Assembly (NCBI GenBank): GCA_938004025.1
Contig: CALKXC010000071.1
Location: 1 to 6,417, forward strand
From: an uncultured Leucothrix sp.
GTDB taxonomy: Bacteria; Pseudomonadota; Gammaproteobacteria; Thiotrichales; Thiotrichaceae
DNA: 6,417 bases
Direction of reading: 5' to 3'
Part shown: one piece after another, positions 6,370-6,417 of the stretch
How positions within the stretch are numbered: the first letter of the stretch is position 1
Layout: every line of letters begins with the position of its first letter
Program-made: the position numbers and the translations under genes
Notes under the pieces: model-generated
What the model was told of the DNA's origin: nothing
Database searches by the model: none
Seen by the model: the letters and a program-made list of their open reading frames with translations, nothing else

Positions 6370-6417
6370 GAGAATGATGAAAACATTATACGCATTCGTA
6401 TGTTCGCTTGCAGTGAG
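6368..6417 (+). CDS. tesA: Probable start of tesA (periplasmic thioesterase/lysophospholipase), cut by the window edge
   Basis: An open frame begins here and leaves the window after about 16 codons. In-frame ATGs lie at 6368, 6374 and 6377, and an in-frame TAG at 6359-6361 rules out anything further upstream. The N-terminus reads MMKTLYAFVCSLAV from 6374, a basic start followed by a hydrophobic stretch, as in a Sec signal peptide. No catalytic motif such as GDS is reached, so the sequence alone cannot identify it. The call rests on gene order: tesA is the usual divergent neighbour of ybbA-ybbP in Gammaproteobacteria. AGGA (6360-6363) is the likely ribosome binding site, 4 nt before the ATG at 6368 or 10 nt before 6374. 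The exact start is uncertain. Confidence 0.6.
   Translation, partial: MRMMKTLYAFVCSLAV
6385..6413 (-). promoter_or_regulatory. Predicted ybbA-ybbP promoter, inside the tesA reading frame
   Basis: On the minus strand a perfect -10 box TATAAT (plus 6385-6390) stands 17 bp after CTGCAA (plus 6408-6413), a weak 3/6 -35 match. Transcription would begin near 6378 and give a leader of about 25 nt before the ybbA ATG at 6353. The promoter overlaps the first codons of the presumed tesA, so the two genes cannot be expressed from separated control regions. Confidence 0.5.

Noticed and set aside
6354..6395. Longer ybbA starting at the in-frame ATG at 6395 (242 aa).
   Set aside because: The extra residues have no counterpart in the family, would overlap the presumed tesA start, and lie upstream of the predicted transcription start near 6378.

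Overview
The window looks like ordinary chromosome from a Gammaproteobacterium, possibly a marine or environmental one. The base composition is moderate and leans towards AT. The ybbA-ybbP pair with a probable tesA start, the GcvA-type LysR regulator and the KdgR-like IclR regulator all fit that group. I cannot name the genus from sequence alone. I see no mobile element, tRNA, rRNA or CRISPR array. Every gene inside the window is intact; only the last one is cut by the edge.

Left part (1-2076): a control region (1-179) carries two perfect dyads of the form GGAACA-N-TGTTCC. They are 16-bp exact inverted copies of each other, and each lies just downstream of a predicted promoter pointing away from the other. 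The rightward promoter drives an IclR-family regulator (180-989), which overlaps by 8 nt a sugar-type (MalK/UgpC/MsmK-like) ABC ATPase (982-2076). The leftward promoter, the stronger one by sequence, must serve a gene outside the window. The simplest reading is a carbohydrate uptake or catabolism locus in which the IclR protein represses both itself plus the transport ATPase and a divergent operon. The operator shape and the regulator sequence resemble the hexuronate/pectin regulator KdgR. The permeases and binding protein that the ATPase needs are not here.

Middle (2077-3204): a 165-bp intergenic stretch contains an 11-bp inverted repeat whose right arm ends on the first base of a start codon. 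A GcvA/AmpR-like LysR regulator (2242-3183) follows. It converges on the next gene with only 21 bp between the stop codons. A stem-loop followed by five Ts straddles the LysR stop and probably terminates it.

Right part (3205-6417, minus strand): ybbA (ABC ATPase, start placed at 6353) and ybbP (821-aa permease of the FtsX/MacB superfamily) overlap by 4 nt and form an operon. On the plus strand a signal-peptide-like reading frame opens at about 6368-6377 and runs off the window. Because tesA is the usual divergent neighbour of ybbAP, this is probably the start of tesA (periplasmic thioesterase/lysophospholipase). The two divergent starts are only 14-23 bp apart and share a 13-bp perfect palindrome. 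The ybbA promoter, with a perfect TATAAT, lies inside the presumed tesA coding sequence.

Nothing here is clearly a new kind of system. The most interesting points are the symmetric operator/promoter layout at 1-137 and the very compact, palindromic ybbA/tesA junction.
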